Source: Gemmatimonadota bacterium (lineage in GTDB: Bacteria; Latescibacterota; UBA2968; UBA8231). From it: a stretch of DNA of 7,317 nucleotides. This document shows, piece after piece, positions 1 through 7,317 of this stretch (position 1 is the first letter of the stretch; each line of letters opens with the position of its first letter). The stretch covers positions 1 to 7,317 of the forward strand of contig VXZF01000630.1 of NCBI GenBank assembly GCA_009845645.1. Reading direction: 5' to 3'. The position numbers were made by a program, and so were the translations under genes. The notes beneath the pieces are model-generated. The model searched no databases. It was not told where the DNA came from and was given only the letters and a program-made list of their open reading frames with translations.

Positions 1-1089
<1,089 letters not shown>

Positions 1090-1114
1090 ATCGCAGAGCA
1101 TTCGCATAAAGCGC

Positions 1115-1124
1115 AAAGGGGGTG
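1115..1124 (+). promoter_or_regulatory. Ribosome binding site of rpoC, deciding between two GTG starts
   Basis: AAAGGGGGTG matches the extended Shine-Dalgarno AAAGGAGGTG except for one A-to-G change, which can still pair with 16S rRNA as G-U. Its G-run ends at 1122, leaving five bases before the GTG at 1128. The other in-frame GTG, at 1122, overlaps the G-run itself and so is an unlikely start. A TAA at 1107-1109 rules out any start further upstream. No terminator-like hairpin is visible in the 38-base rpoB-rpoC gap. Confidence 0.75.
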
Positions 1125-1127
1125 CCA

Positions 1128-4100
1128 GTGTTACAGACAGCCAATGCATCGCGCAAACCGACTGATTTCGATTCCATCCGCATTCAACTCGCTTCTCCCG
1201 AGACCATTCGCGCTTGGTCGCAAGGGGAGGTTACCAAACCCGAGACGATCAACTACCGCTCCTTTAAGCCGGAGCGCGACGGATTGTTCTGCGAACGCAT
1301 CTTCGGTCCGGTCAAGGACTGGAACTGCCACTGTGGCAAGTACAAGGGCATCCGCTATCGAGGCGTAGTATGCGACCGTTGCGGCGTCGAGGTCACGCAG
1401 GTCAAGGTTCGCCGCGAGCGCCTTGGGCACATCGAGCTAGCCGTACAGGTTTCCCACATCTGGTATTTTAAGTCGCTGCCTTCGCGCATCGGTGCCCTGC
1501 TCGATATCTCGATGCGCAACCTTGAGCGCATCCTCTATTACGAGTCCTATGTTATCATTGACCCGAGGGGCGCACCTGTGGAGAAGCTGGCTCTTTTGAC
1601 GGAGGAGGAGCTTGTCGAGATACAAGAAGAAGGTGGCGATCCCGAGGTCGAGATGGGAGCACCCGCAGTCAAGCGGCTCTTAGAGGAGATTGACATTGAA
1701 GAGCTCTCGGCCGAGTTGCGAACCTTGGTTCGAATGGAGAGTTCGATCCAACGCAAGCAAGAAGCCCTCAAGCGGCTCAAGGTCGTCGAAGCCTTCCGCC
1801 AGTCCGAAAACCGGCCCGAGTGGATGATTCTCGACAACATTCCGGTCATTCCGCCAGATCTGCGTCCCTTGGTGCCCTTAGAGGGGGGGCGCTTTGCCAC
1901 TTCCGACCTCAACGACCTCTACCGTCGAGTCATCAATCGCAACAACCGCTTGAAGAAGCTGATCAACATCAAGGCTCCCGAAGTCATTCTGCGGAACGAG
2001 AAGAGGATGCTTCAGGAAGCCGTTGATGCCCTCTTCGACAACGGGCGTCGCTCGCGGGCCGTGCGCGGCGACGGCAATCGCTCGCTCAAGTCGCTCAGCG
2101 ATCTGCTCAAGGGCAAACAGGGACGTTTTCGCCAGAACTTGCTAGGTAAGCGCGTTGACTATTCGGGCCGTTCGGTCATCGTCGTCGGTCCAGAGCTCAA
2201 ACTGTACCAGTGTGGTCTGCCCAAAGGAATGGCCCTAGAGCTGTTTAAGCCATTTGTAATCAAAAAGTTAGAAGAAAAAGGGCTAGTGCAAACCGTCAAG
2301 AGCGCCAAGAAGTTGGTCGAGCGCGAGCGCCCAGAGGTCTGGGACATTCTCGAGGAGATCATTCGCGACCACTGCGTATTGCTCAATCGGGCACCGACGT
2401 TGCACAAGTTGGGCATTCAGGCATTTCAGCCCATTCTCGTCGAGGGCAAGGCCGTTCGCCTGCACCCGTTGGTTTGCGCCGCCTTTAATGCCGACTTTGA
2501 TGGTGACCAGATGGCCGTGCATGTCCCGCTCTCGTTTGAGTCTCAGATCGAGGCACGGCTTCTGATGCTTTCTACTAACAACATCCTCAAGCCAGCTGAT
2601 GGCGAGCCGGTCATTATGGACAACCCTCAGGACATTGTGCTCGGCAGTTATTACCTGACCAAGGTGCGCTTTAGCGAAGCAGGTGGAGTCGAGCGCACCT
2701 TTGCCAACAAGACCGAGGCGGTTGCGGCTTTTGAAGCAGGTCGCATTACCTTGCACCAGCCAGTTATAGTGCGCATTGATGGTGAGATGATGAATACGAC
2801 TGTCGGTCGCTTGCTTTTCAACGAGGTGCTCCCGGAGGAAATCGGCTTTATCAACCGCACGGTTGACAAGGGCGATATCAAGAGGATTACCGCCCAAGTG
2901 CATCGCCTACTGGGCAACAGGCGCACGGCCGAGTTCGTCGATCAGCTCAAGAATATGGGCTATCACTACGCGACGCTGGCCGGCGTATCCATCGCCGTTG
3001 ACGACGTAGTCGTACCCGATACTAAAACCAAGCTCATTGACGGAGCGCTCAAAGAAGTGGAGAAAGTCCGCGATCAGTATGCCAACGGCATCATCACCGA
3101 TGGCGAGCGCTATAACAAGATTATCGATATCTGGACTCATACCACATCGGAGGTCTCGCGCGCGGTGCAGCGCACGCTTGAGGAAGCCGAAGAGGGCTTT
3201 AACTCGGTTTACGTTATGAAGGATTCCGGTGCGCGCGGCAGCGAGGATCAGATCAAACAGCTAGGTGGTATGCGCGGTCTGATGAACAAGCCGCAGAAAA
3301 AGCTGACCGGTGCCGTCGGCGAAATCATCGAAACGCCAATTATCGCCTCTTTCAAAGAAGGGCTATCGGTGCTCGAGTACTTCATCTCGACCCACGGAGC
3401 GCGCAAGGGTTTGGCCGATACGGCTCTGAAGACGGCCGAAGCCGGATATCTGACGCGGCGGATGGTCGATGTGGCTCAAGATGTGGTGATCAGCGAAGAA
3501 GACTGCATGACTAGCCAAGGGCTGAAGATCGGCGCTCTCAAGGACGGAGAGGAGGTAATCGAGCCGCTGGCCGATCGCATCGTCGGTCGCGTATTGCAAG
3601 AGGACGCTCGCGATGCCGACAAAAATGTGGTGGCCCACGCGGGGACCCTGTTGGAAGAGGAAGACGCCAATCGCATTGCTCAAGCCGGCATTGAAGAAGT
3701 GCTCATTCGCTCGGTGCTCACATGCGAGTCCGAGCGCGGCGTGTGCATCAAGTGCTACGGACGCAACATGGGTACTGGCCGCGAGGTCAATGTGGGCGAG
3801 GCCGTTGGGGTCGTAGCCGCACAAAGTATTGGTGAACCAGGTACCCAGCTCACGCTGCGAACTTTTCACATCGGCGGTACGGCGAGTCGCATCGCCGAGC
3901 AGTCGCAGATCACCGCGCGCCGGGCTGGTCGCGTTCAATTTTCTAATGTCGATACGGTGCAAAACCCGACAGTTGGCGTCACGGTCGTCGGGCGCAATGG
4001 CGAAATTGGCTTGCTCGACGAACAGAATCGAGTTCGCTCGTCTATTGCCACCCCTTATGGCGCAGTACTCAAGGTCGAAAATGGGGAGCAAGTCGAGATG

Positions 4101-5201
4101 GGGGATGTGCTGTACGAATGGGATCCATACAACAATGTGATTCTCACCGACCGCCCGGGCCGGATCCGGTTCACAGATATCAACAAGGAAACTATGCGCG
4201 AGGAATTCGACGAAAGCACGGGCTTAAGCGTCCGTAGTATCGTCGAACAGCGCGACCGCTCGCTGAGTCCGCAGATCGAGATCGAGAGTGAAGAATATGG
4301 ACCCCGTTCTTTTATTATTCCGGTCGGAGCGCGTCTGTTGGTCGAAAATGGAGATCAAGTCGCACCGGGGCAGGTGTTGGTCAAAATCCCACGTGAGCGT
4401 TCCAAGACGCGCGACATCACCGGCGGTTTGCCGCGCGTTGCTGAACTCTTTGAGGCACGTCGGCCCAAGGAACCGGCGGTCATATCGGAAATTAACGGTA
4501 CGGTGAGCTTTGGCGGTCTAATCCGCGGCAACCGCGAACTGTTCGTCACCCCGGAGGATGGCGAAAAAAAGAAATACTTGGTCCCCTACGGCAAGCACTT
4601 GCGCGTGCAGGAAGGCGACAAAGTTGAAGCCGGCGAGCGCCTCTCCGAAGGGTCGGTCAACCCGCACGATATCTTGCGGGTCCAAGGCGTGAATAAGGTG
4701 CAGGAGTATTTAGTCAACGAGATTCAGGATGTCTATCGCCTCCAGGCTGTGGAGATCAACGACAAGCACATTGAGGTGATCGTCAAGCAGATGCTACAGA
4801 AGGTGCGCATCATTGATCCAGGCGATACGAACTTTCTCGAAGGTGAGGAAGTGGATAAAATCCGCTTCAACAGGGAGAATGGAAAAGTCCTCTACGAAGG
4901 GGGAGACCCAGCCACCTGCCAGCCGATCCTTTTGGGCATTACCCGTGCTTCGCTACGCACGGATAGCTTTATCTCTGCCGCCTCTTTCCAAGAGACGACG
5001 CGCGTGTTAACCGAGGCAGCCGTGCAAGGCAAGATAGACCACCTGCGTGGCCTCAAGGAAAACGTCATCATCGGTCGCTTGATTCCAGCCGGTACAGGGC
5101 ACTACCAAGATGGCACCTATGAGAACTTGGAGCCCGAAAGCAATGGCAAAGCCGAGTTGACCGAAGTGGCGGCTGCGGAAACAGGTGTTTTAGGCGAGTA
5201 G
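1128..5201 (+). CDS. rpoC: DNA-directed RNA polymerase subunit beta'
   Basis: A complete gene of 1357 residues from GTG 1128 to TAG; the longer choice, GTG 1122, adds two residues. Beta' carries the catalytic centre of RNA polymerase. The N-terminal zinc site has cysteines 67, 69, 82 and 85 (CHC...CDRC). The clamp/switch region includes [20 protein letters not shown] at about 328-347. The catalytic loop NADFDGDQ starts at 454, with Mg-binding aspartates 456, 458 and 460. The bridge helix ([17 protein letters not shown]...) lies at about 752-785. The second zinc site has cysteines 793, 866, 873 and 876. The trigger loop is [10 protein letters not shown], with catalytic histidine 914. About 180 residues separate that histidine from DITGG (D1096), so a large SI3-type trigger-loop insertion of barrel-sandwich folds is present, as in E. 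coli. The C-terminus has the conserved [19 protein letters not shown] followed by a short acidic tail. All key residues are intact. A slippery A-run lies at 4564-4570. Confidence 0.98.
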   Translation: MLQTANASRKPTDFDSIRIQLASPETIRAWSQGEVTKPETINYRSFKPERDGLFCERIFGPVKDWNCHCGKYKGIRYRGVVCDRCGVEVTQVKVRRERLGHIELAVQVSHIWYFKSLPSRIGALLDISMRNLERILYYESYVIIDPRGAPVEKLALLTEEELVEIQEEGGDPEVEMGAPAVKRLLEEIDIEELSAELRTLVRMESSIQRKQEALKRLKVVEAFRQSENRPEWMILDNIPVIPPDLRPLVPLEGGRFATSDLNDLYRRVINRNNRLKKLINIKAPEVILRNEKRMLQEAVDALFDNGRRSRAVRGDGNRSLKSLSDLLKGKQGRFRQNLLGKRVDYSGRSVIVVGPELKLYQCGLPKGMALELFKPFVIKKLEEKGLVQTVKSAKKLVERERPEVWDILEEIIRDHCVLLNRAPTLHKLGIQAFQPILVEGKAVRLHPLVCAAFNADFDGDQMAVHVPLSFESQIEARLLMLSTNNILKPADGEPVIMDNPQDIVLGSYYLTKVRFSEAGGVERTFANKTEAVAAFEAGRITLHQPVIVRIDGEMMNTTVGRLLFNEVLPEEIGFINRTVDKGDIKRITAQVHRLLGNRRTAEFVDQLKNMGYHYATLAGVSIAVDDVVVPDTKTKLIDGALKEVEKVRDQYANGIITDGERYNKIIDIWTHTTSEVSRAVQRTLEEAEEGFNSVYVMKDSGARGSEDQIKQLGGMRGLMNKPQKKLTGAVGEIIETPIIASFKEGLSVLEYFISTHGARKGLADTALKTAEAGYLTRRMVDVAQDVVISEEDCMTSQGLKIGALKDGEEVIEPLADRIVGRVLQEDARDADKNVVAHAGTLLEEEDANRIAQAGIEEVLIRSVLTCESERGVCIKCYGRNMGTGREVNVGEAVGVVAAQSIGEPGTQLTLRTFHIGGTASRIAEQSQITARRAGRVQFSNVDTVQNPTVGVTVVGRNGEIGLLDEQNRVRSSIATPYGAVLKVENGEQVEMGDVLYEWDPYNNVILTDRPGRIRFTDINKETMREEFDESTGLSVRSIVEQRDRSLSPQIEIESEEYGPRSFIIPVGARLLVENGDQVAPGQVLVKIPRERSKTRDITGGLPRVAELFEARRPKEPAVISEINGTVSFGGLIRGNRELFVTPEDGEKKKYLVPYGKHLRVQEGDKVEAGERLSEGSVNPHDILRVQGVNKVQEYLVNEIQDVYRLQAVEINDKHIEVIVKQMLQKVRIIDPGDTNFLEGEEVDKIRFNRENGKVLYEGGDPATCQPILLGITRASLRTDSFISAASFQETTRVLTEAAVQGKIDHLRGLKENVIIGRLIPAGTGHYQDGTYENLEPESNGKAELTEVAAAETGVLGE
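4553..4571 (+). other. Possible frameshift signal inside rpoC: SD-like GGAGG followed by A AAA AAG
   Basis: Seven adenines and a G (4564-4571) form the heptamer A AAA AAG exactly in the zero frame (GAA AAA AAG), the same heptamer used for -1 frameshifting in E. coli dnaX. GGAGG at 4553-4557 ends seven bases before the heptamer. In dnaX a similar SD-like element lies about ten bases upstream and stimulates slippage. A -1 shift would add 18 residues after residue 1148 and stop at TGA 4625-4627, removing the last ~209 residues of beta'. Downstream I see only a weak hairpin (GCAA/TTGC, bases 4591-4602). This may be a chance product of a Gly-Glu-Lys-Lys-Lys coding stretch, so confidence in function is low. 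Confidence 0.2.
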
Positions 5202-5203
5202 TG

Positions 5204-5232
5204 TTGACAGTTATACAATTTGTATGTAAGTT
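5204..5232 (+). promoter_or_regulatory. Candidate str-operon promoter upstream of rpsL
   Basis: A perfect sigma70-type -35 hexamer, TTGACA (5204-5209), begins three bases after the rpoC stop. At a 17-base spacing the -10 candidate is TAAGTT (5227-5232), which is weak. TACAAT (5214-5219) is a better -10 word but has no good -35 upstream, and TATTTA (5243-5248) sits 17 bases after a poor TTGTAT. The gap 5202-5260 is strikingly AT-rich beside GC-rich genes, which supports a regulatory role. In E. coli the str operon has its own promoter ahead of rpsL. No intrinsic terminator is visible here, so read-through from rpoBC is also likely. The exact hexamers are uncertain. Confidence 0.4.
5213..5225 (+). 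repeat. Perfect inverted repeat ATACAA-T-TTGTAT in the rpoC-rpsL gap
   Basis: Two six-base arms (5213-5218 and 5220-5225) are exact reverse complements around one central T. The one-base centre rules out a six-pair RNA hairpin, so if it works it would do so as a DNA operator for a dimeric protein. It lies just downstream of TTGACA, between the candidate promoter elements, where a bound repressor would block polymerase. In AT-rich DNA a palindrome this short can arise by chance. Confidence 0.3.
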
Positions 5233-5260
5233 ATGAGCTTGCTATTTATTACGGAATGAC

Positions 5261-5266
5261 GAGGAG
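5261..5266 (+). promoter_or_regulatory. Ribosome binding site of rpsL
   Basis: GAGGAG ends nine bases before the TTG at 5276. This strong Shine-Dalgarno sequence supports the unusual TTG start. In the rpsL frame there is no ATG, GTG or other TTG between the upstream TGA (5234-5236) and 5276. Confidence 0.7.
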
Positions 5267-5275
5267 AAACAGCGT

Positions 5276-5647
5276 TTGCCAACGGTTAGCCAGCTGGTCC
5301 GCAAAAGCCGGCAAAAATCACTAAAAAAGACGGATTCCCCAGCGCTGAGAGGTTGTCCCCAGCGCCGTGGCGTTTGTACGCGTGTTTACACCCAGACGCC
5401 CAAGAAGCCCAACTCGGCTCTGCGCAAGATGGCTCGCGTGCGTTTGACTACGGGGATTGAAGTTACGGCTTACGTGCCAGGCGAAGGCCACACGCTGCAG
5501 GAACACTCCATCGTCTTAGTGCGCGGAGGTCGTATCAAGGACTGCCCTGGTGTGCGCTACCACATCGTGCGCGGCGTCCTCGATGCGACGGGCGTGGCCG
5601 ACCGCCGCCAGGGGCGCTCCAAGTATGGCACCCGGCGGCCAACCTAG
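5276..5647 (+). CDS. rpsL: 30S ribosomal protein S12
   Basis: A complete 123-residue protein, the usual bacterial S12 length. S12 sits at the decoding centre of the 30S subunit and helps control accuracy. The start is TTG: the protein must begin just before [11 protein letters not shown], the conserved S12 N-terminus, and no other start codon is available in frame. Hallmark motifs are [12 protein letters not shown] (about 23-34), [11 protein letters not shown] (41-51) and [13 protein letters not shown] (84-96), ending [10 protein letters not shown]43 and K88, where changes give streptomycin resistance in E. coli, are wild type, as is P91, so the gene looks streptomycin-sensitive. D89, the residue methylthiolated by RimO in E. 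coli, is present. Position 90 is Cys where E. coli has Leu. It lies 74 bases after rpoC and 9 bases before rpsG. Confidence 0.98.
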   Translation: MPTVSQLVRKSRQKSLKKTDSPALRGCPQRRGVCTRVYTQTPKKPNSALRKMARVRLTTGIEVTAYVPGEGHTLQEHSIVLVRGGRIKDCPGVRYHIVRGVLDATGVADRRQGRSKYGTRRPT

Positions 5648-5649
5648 GT
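5645..5649 (+). promoter_or_regulatory. rpsL stop fused to the rpsG Shine-Dalgarno (TAGGT)
   Basis: The rpsL stop TAG runs directly into GT, forming AGGT at 5646-5649, seven bases before the rpsG ATG at 5657. It is the only purine-rich SD match in the nine-base gap. A ribosome finishing S12 therefore covers the S7 initiation site, which implies translational coupling. Confidence 0.55.
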
Positions 5650-5656
5650 ATAAGTA

Positions 5657-6127
5657 ATGTCGCGGCGTAAAAGAGCAGTCAAACGCAAGCTGCTGCCAGA
5701 CCCGAAATTCCACAATGTCTTGGCGGCGAGGTTCGTAAATTCGCTGATGAAGCAAGGCAAGAAGAGCGTGGCCGAGCGCATATTTTATGACTCGATCGAT
5801 TTGGTAGTCGAGCGCAGTGGCCAAGACGGGATTGATGTCTTTCAGAAGGCGCTGGAAAACGCCAAGCCCATCGTCATGGTTAAATCGCGTCGAGTCGGTG
5901 GTCAAACGTATCAGGTGCCGGTCGAAATGCGGCCAGACGAGCGCACAGCGCGTTCTATTCGCTGGTTGATTCGCTTCGCCCGCGAGCGCTCTGAACGCAC
6001 TATGGCCGAGCGGTTGGCCAACGAGTTTATCGCTGCGTCAAGGGGAGAAGGTGGGGCTGTGCGAATGAAGGAAGATGTCCACCGCATGGCCGAGGCGAAC
6101 AAAGCCTTCGCCCACTACAGATTTTAG
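5657..6127 (+). CDS. rpsG: 30S ribosomal protein S7
   Basis: A complete 156-residue protein from ATG to TAG, a typical S7 length. S7 nucleates assembly of the 30S head on the 3' domain of 16S rRNA and lines the E site. The N-terminus MSRRKRAVKRKLLPDPKF is the conserved basic rRNA-binding arm. MKQGKKSVAERIFYDSID follows at about 31-48. The beta-hairpin RVGGQTYQVPVEM (79-91), which reaches toward the E-site tRNA, is intact. The C-terminus ends EDVHRMAEANKAFAHYRF, nearly identical to E. coli. The start is fixed by the family N-terminus and the short gap to rpsL. In E. coli S7 represses its own operon by binding the rpsL-rpsG spacer, but here that spacer is only nine bases. Confidence 0.98.
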   Translation: MSRRKRAVKRKLLPDPKFHNVLAARFVNSLMKQGKKSVAERIFYDSIDLVVERSGQDGIDVFQKALENAKPIVMVKSRRVGGQTYQVPVEMRPDERTARSIRWLIRFARERSERTMAERLANEFIAASRGEGGAVRMKEDVHRMAEANKAFAHYRF

Positions 6128-6131
6128 GGAG
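6125..6131 (+). promoter_or_regulatory. rpsG stop fused to a probable fusA Shine-Dalgarno (TAGGGAG)
   Basis: The rpsG stop TAG extends into AGGGAG (6126-6131), eleven bases before the fusA ATG at 6143, a slightly long spacing. A weaker alternative is AGG at 6136-6138, four bases from the ATG, inside the palindrome CCTAGG (6133-6138). Either way initiation of fusA is close enough to depend on S7 translation. Confidence 0.5.
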
Positions 6132-6142
6132 TCCTAGGCCAA

Positions 6143-7317
6143 ATGGCACGACAGTTTGCACAAAAAGACACGCGCAATATCGGGATTGCGGCTCACATAG
6201 ACGCTGGCAAGACTACCACGACCGAGCGGATCCTCTATTATACTGGCCGAGTTCACCGCATGGGGGAGGTCCATGACGGTACAGCGACGATGGACTGGAT
6301 GGATCAAGAGCGCGAGCGCGGAATTACCATAACCTCTGCCGCTACTGCTTGCCAGTGGAAGAATCACCGCATCAACATCATCGACACGCCCGGCCATGTA
6401 GATTTTACTGCCGAGGTCGAGCGTTCGCTACGCGTACTCGACGGTGCCATAGGCGTTTTCTGCGCGGTCGGCGGAGTCGAGCCGCAGTCCGAGACTGTCT
6501 GGCGCCAAGCCGACAAATACCGCGTCCCGCGCATTGCTTTTGTCAACAAAATGGATCGCAACGGAGCTGATTTTTTTCAGGTACTCAGCATGCTCCAAGA
6601 GCGATTGAATAGCAATTTTGTGCCGGTCCAGTTGCCCATCGGCGTTGGCGAGACGTTCAACGGCTTGATAGACTTGGTCGAGATGAAGGCCATTACCTAC
6701 GAAGAGGCTAGTCAAGGTGTCAAGTTTTTCGAGGACGAGATTCCTGCGGATTTACTGGAGGGGGCCTTGCAATACCGCGAAAAGCTGCTAGAGTCGGTAG
6801 CTGAATTCGATGATGGGCTGCTCGAAAAATTTCTCGAAGGGGAGGAAATTCACCCCGACGAAATAAGAGCTGCGCTGCGCCAAGCCACCATCTCGCTTAA
6901 GGCCGTGCCCGTAACGTGCGGCAGTGCTTATAAGTATAAAGGCGTCCAGCGCTTGCTCGACGCGGTGCTACACTATCTGCCGTCTCCAGCCGACGTCGGC
7001 GAAGTCAAGGGTATGCTGCCCCATTCCAGCGCGGAAGCAGTGCGTCCTGCCCTTGACGATGCGCCTTTTGCCGGATTGGCCTTTAAGGTTATGACGGATC
7101 CCTTTGTCGGGCGTCTCACCTTTGTTCGCGTCTATTCAGGCGTACTAAGCTCGGGCACTTATCTCTACAATGTGACGACTGAGCGTCGCGAGCGCACCGC
7201 GCGTTTGCTGGAGATGCACGCCAACGACCGCACCGAGTTATCTCGTGCCTATGCTGGTGACATAGTCGCGGTGGTCGGCCTCAAAAACACGACTACTGGC
7301 GATACGCTTTGCGACGA
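6143..7317 (+). CDS. fusA: Translation elongation factor G, N-terminal part (3' end outside window)
   Basis: The frame from ATG 6143 stays open to the window end, giving 391 complete codons of a protein normally about 690-700 residues long. EF-G is the GTPase that moves tRNA and mRNA through the ribosome after each peptide bond. All GTPase motifs are intact: G1 AHIDAGKT (17-24), G2 RGITITSA with Thr62, G3 DTPGH (81-85), G4 NKMD (135-138) and G5 GSA (260-262). The G' subdomain occupies roughly 160-250. Domain II begins near 290, and the conserved [21 protein letters not shown] spans 313-333. The start matches the family N-terminus, [23 protein letters not shown], read here in two pieces: [10 protein letters not shown] then [13 protein letters not shown]. 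It follows rpsG by 15 bases. Its place in the str operon favours canonical EF-G over a paralogue. tuf often follows, but that is outside the window. Confidence 0.97.
   Translation, partial: MARQFAQKDTRNIGIAAHIDAGKTTTTERILYYTGRVHRMGEVHDGTATMDWMDQERERGITITSAATACQWKNHRINIIDTPGHVDFTAEVERSLRVLDGAIGVFCAVGGVEPQSETVWRQADKYRVPRIAFVNKMDRNGADFFQVLSMLQERLNSNFVPVQLPIGVGETFNGLIDLVEMKAITYEEASQGVKFFEDEIPADLLEGALQYREKLLESVAEFDDGLLEKFLEGEEIHPDEIRAALRQATISLKAVPVTCGSAYKYKGVQRLLDAVLHYLPSPADVGEVKGMLPHSSAEAVRPALDDAPFAGLAFKVMTDPFVGRLTFVRVYSGVLSSGTYLYNVTTERRERTARLLEMHANDRTELSRAYAGDIVAVVGLKNTTTGDTLCD

Noticed and set aside
1090..1127. Possible terminator or promoter between rpoB and rpoC.
   Set aside because: No stable hairpin with a T-run and no convincing -35/-10 pair is visible. 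The gap fits simple operon continuation.
1883..1889. Run of seven G in rpoC, and a run of seven T in fusA (6571-6577), as possible frameshift errors.
   Set aside because: Both frames continue through conserved protein sequence on each side, so there is no sign of an indel.
3363..4091. A 242-codon open frame on the - strand inside rpoC (and a 206-codon one at 2283-2903).
   Set aside because: They lie fully inside the conserved rpoC coding sequence and show no recognisable motif. Antisense open frames of this size are expected from its codon bias.
5256..5324. A 22-codon ATG frame overlapping the rpsL start in another frame, possibly a leader peptide.
   Set aside because: It has no good ribosome binding site and no attenuator-like hairpin, and is best explained as chance overlap.
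5323..5329. Zero-frame A AAA AAG in rpsL (Leu-Lys-Lys).
   Set aside because: There is no SD-like element upstream and no clear downstream structure, and a shifted product would lack most of S12. It is kept only as a base-rate control for the rpoC site.

Overview
This window is a conserved bacterial information-processing block, all on the + strand: the 3' part of rpoB (RNA polymerase beta), complete rpoC (beta'), complete rpsL (ribosomal protein S12), complete rpsG (S7), and the 5' part of fusA (EF-G). The order rpoB-rpoC-rpsL-rpsG-fusA is the classic junction of the rpoBC cluster with the str operon. No mobile element, CRISPR array, tRNA or rRNA is visible, and no stretch over 300 bases lacks a gene. 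I found no new biological system here. The window is ordinary core genome with a few regulatory and recoding details worth a look.

Organism: a bacterium with mid-range GC (roughly mid-50s percent by eye) and Shine-Dalgarno sites. TGA (rpoB) and TAG (rpoC, rpsL, rpsG) both act as real stops, so the code is standard for these codons. RpoC carries the large insertion in the trigger loop found in many Gram-negative phyla. It also has a short insertion before the bridge helix (KPQKKLTG...GEIIE) that, from memory, resembles the Fibrobacteres-Chlorobi-Bacteroidetes/Gemmatimonadetes group and is absent from E. coli. I would place it tentatively in or near that superphylum, possibly an uncultured lineage. 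No gene gives a species-level clue.

Layout: rpoB ends at 1089. A 38-base gap holds a strong ribosome binding site, which favours the GTG at 1128 over the GTG at 1122 as the rpoC start. rpoC ends at 5201. The 74-base gap before rpsL is the longest non-coding stretch. It is clearly AT-rich and holds a perfect TTGACA, a 13-base inverted repeat and a GAGGAG ribosome binding site, so it is the likely site of a str-operon promoter or leader. rpsL starts with TTG. rpsL, rpsG and fusA are separated by only 9 and 15 bases, and in both junctions the upstream TAG stop is part of the next gene's Shine-Dalgarno sequence, which points to translational coupling.

Function together: rpoB and rpoC encode the catalytic core of RNA polymerase. 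S12 and S7 belong to the decoding centre and head of the 30S subunit, and EF-G drives translocation on the ribosome. Co-transcription lets the cell match transcription and translation capacity.
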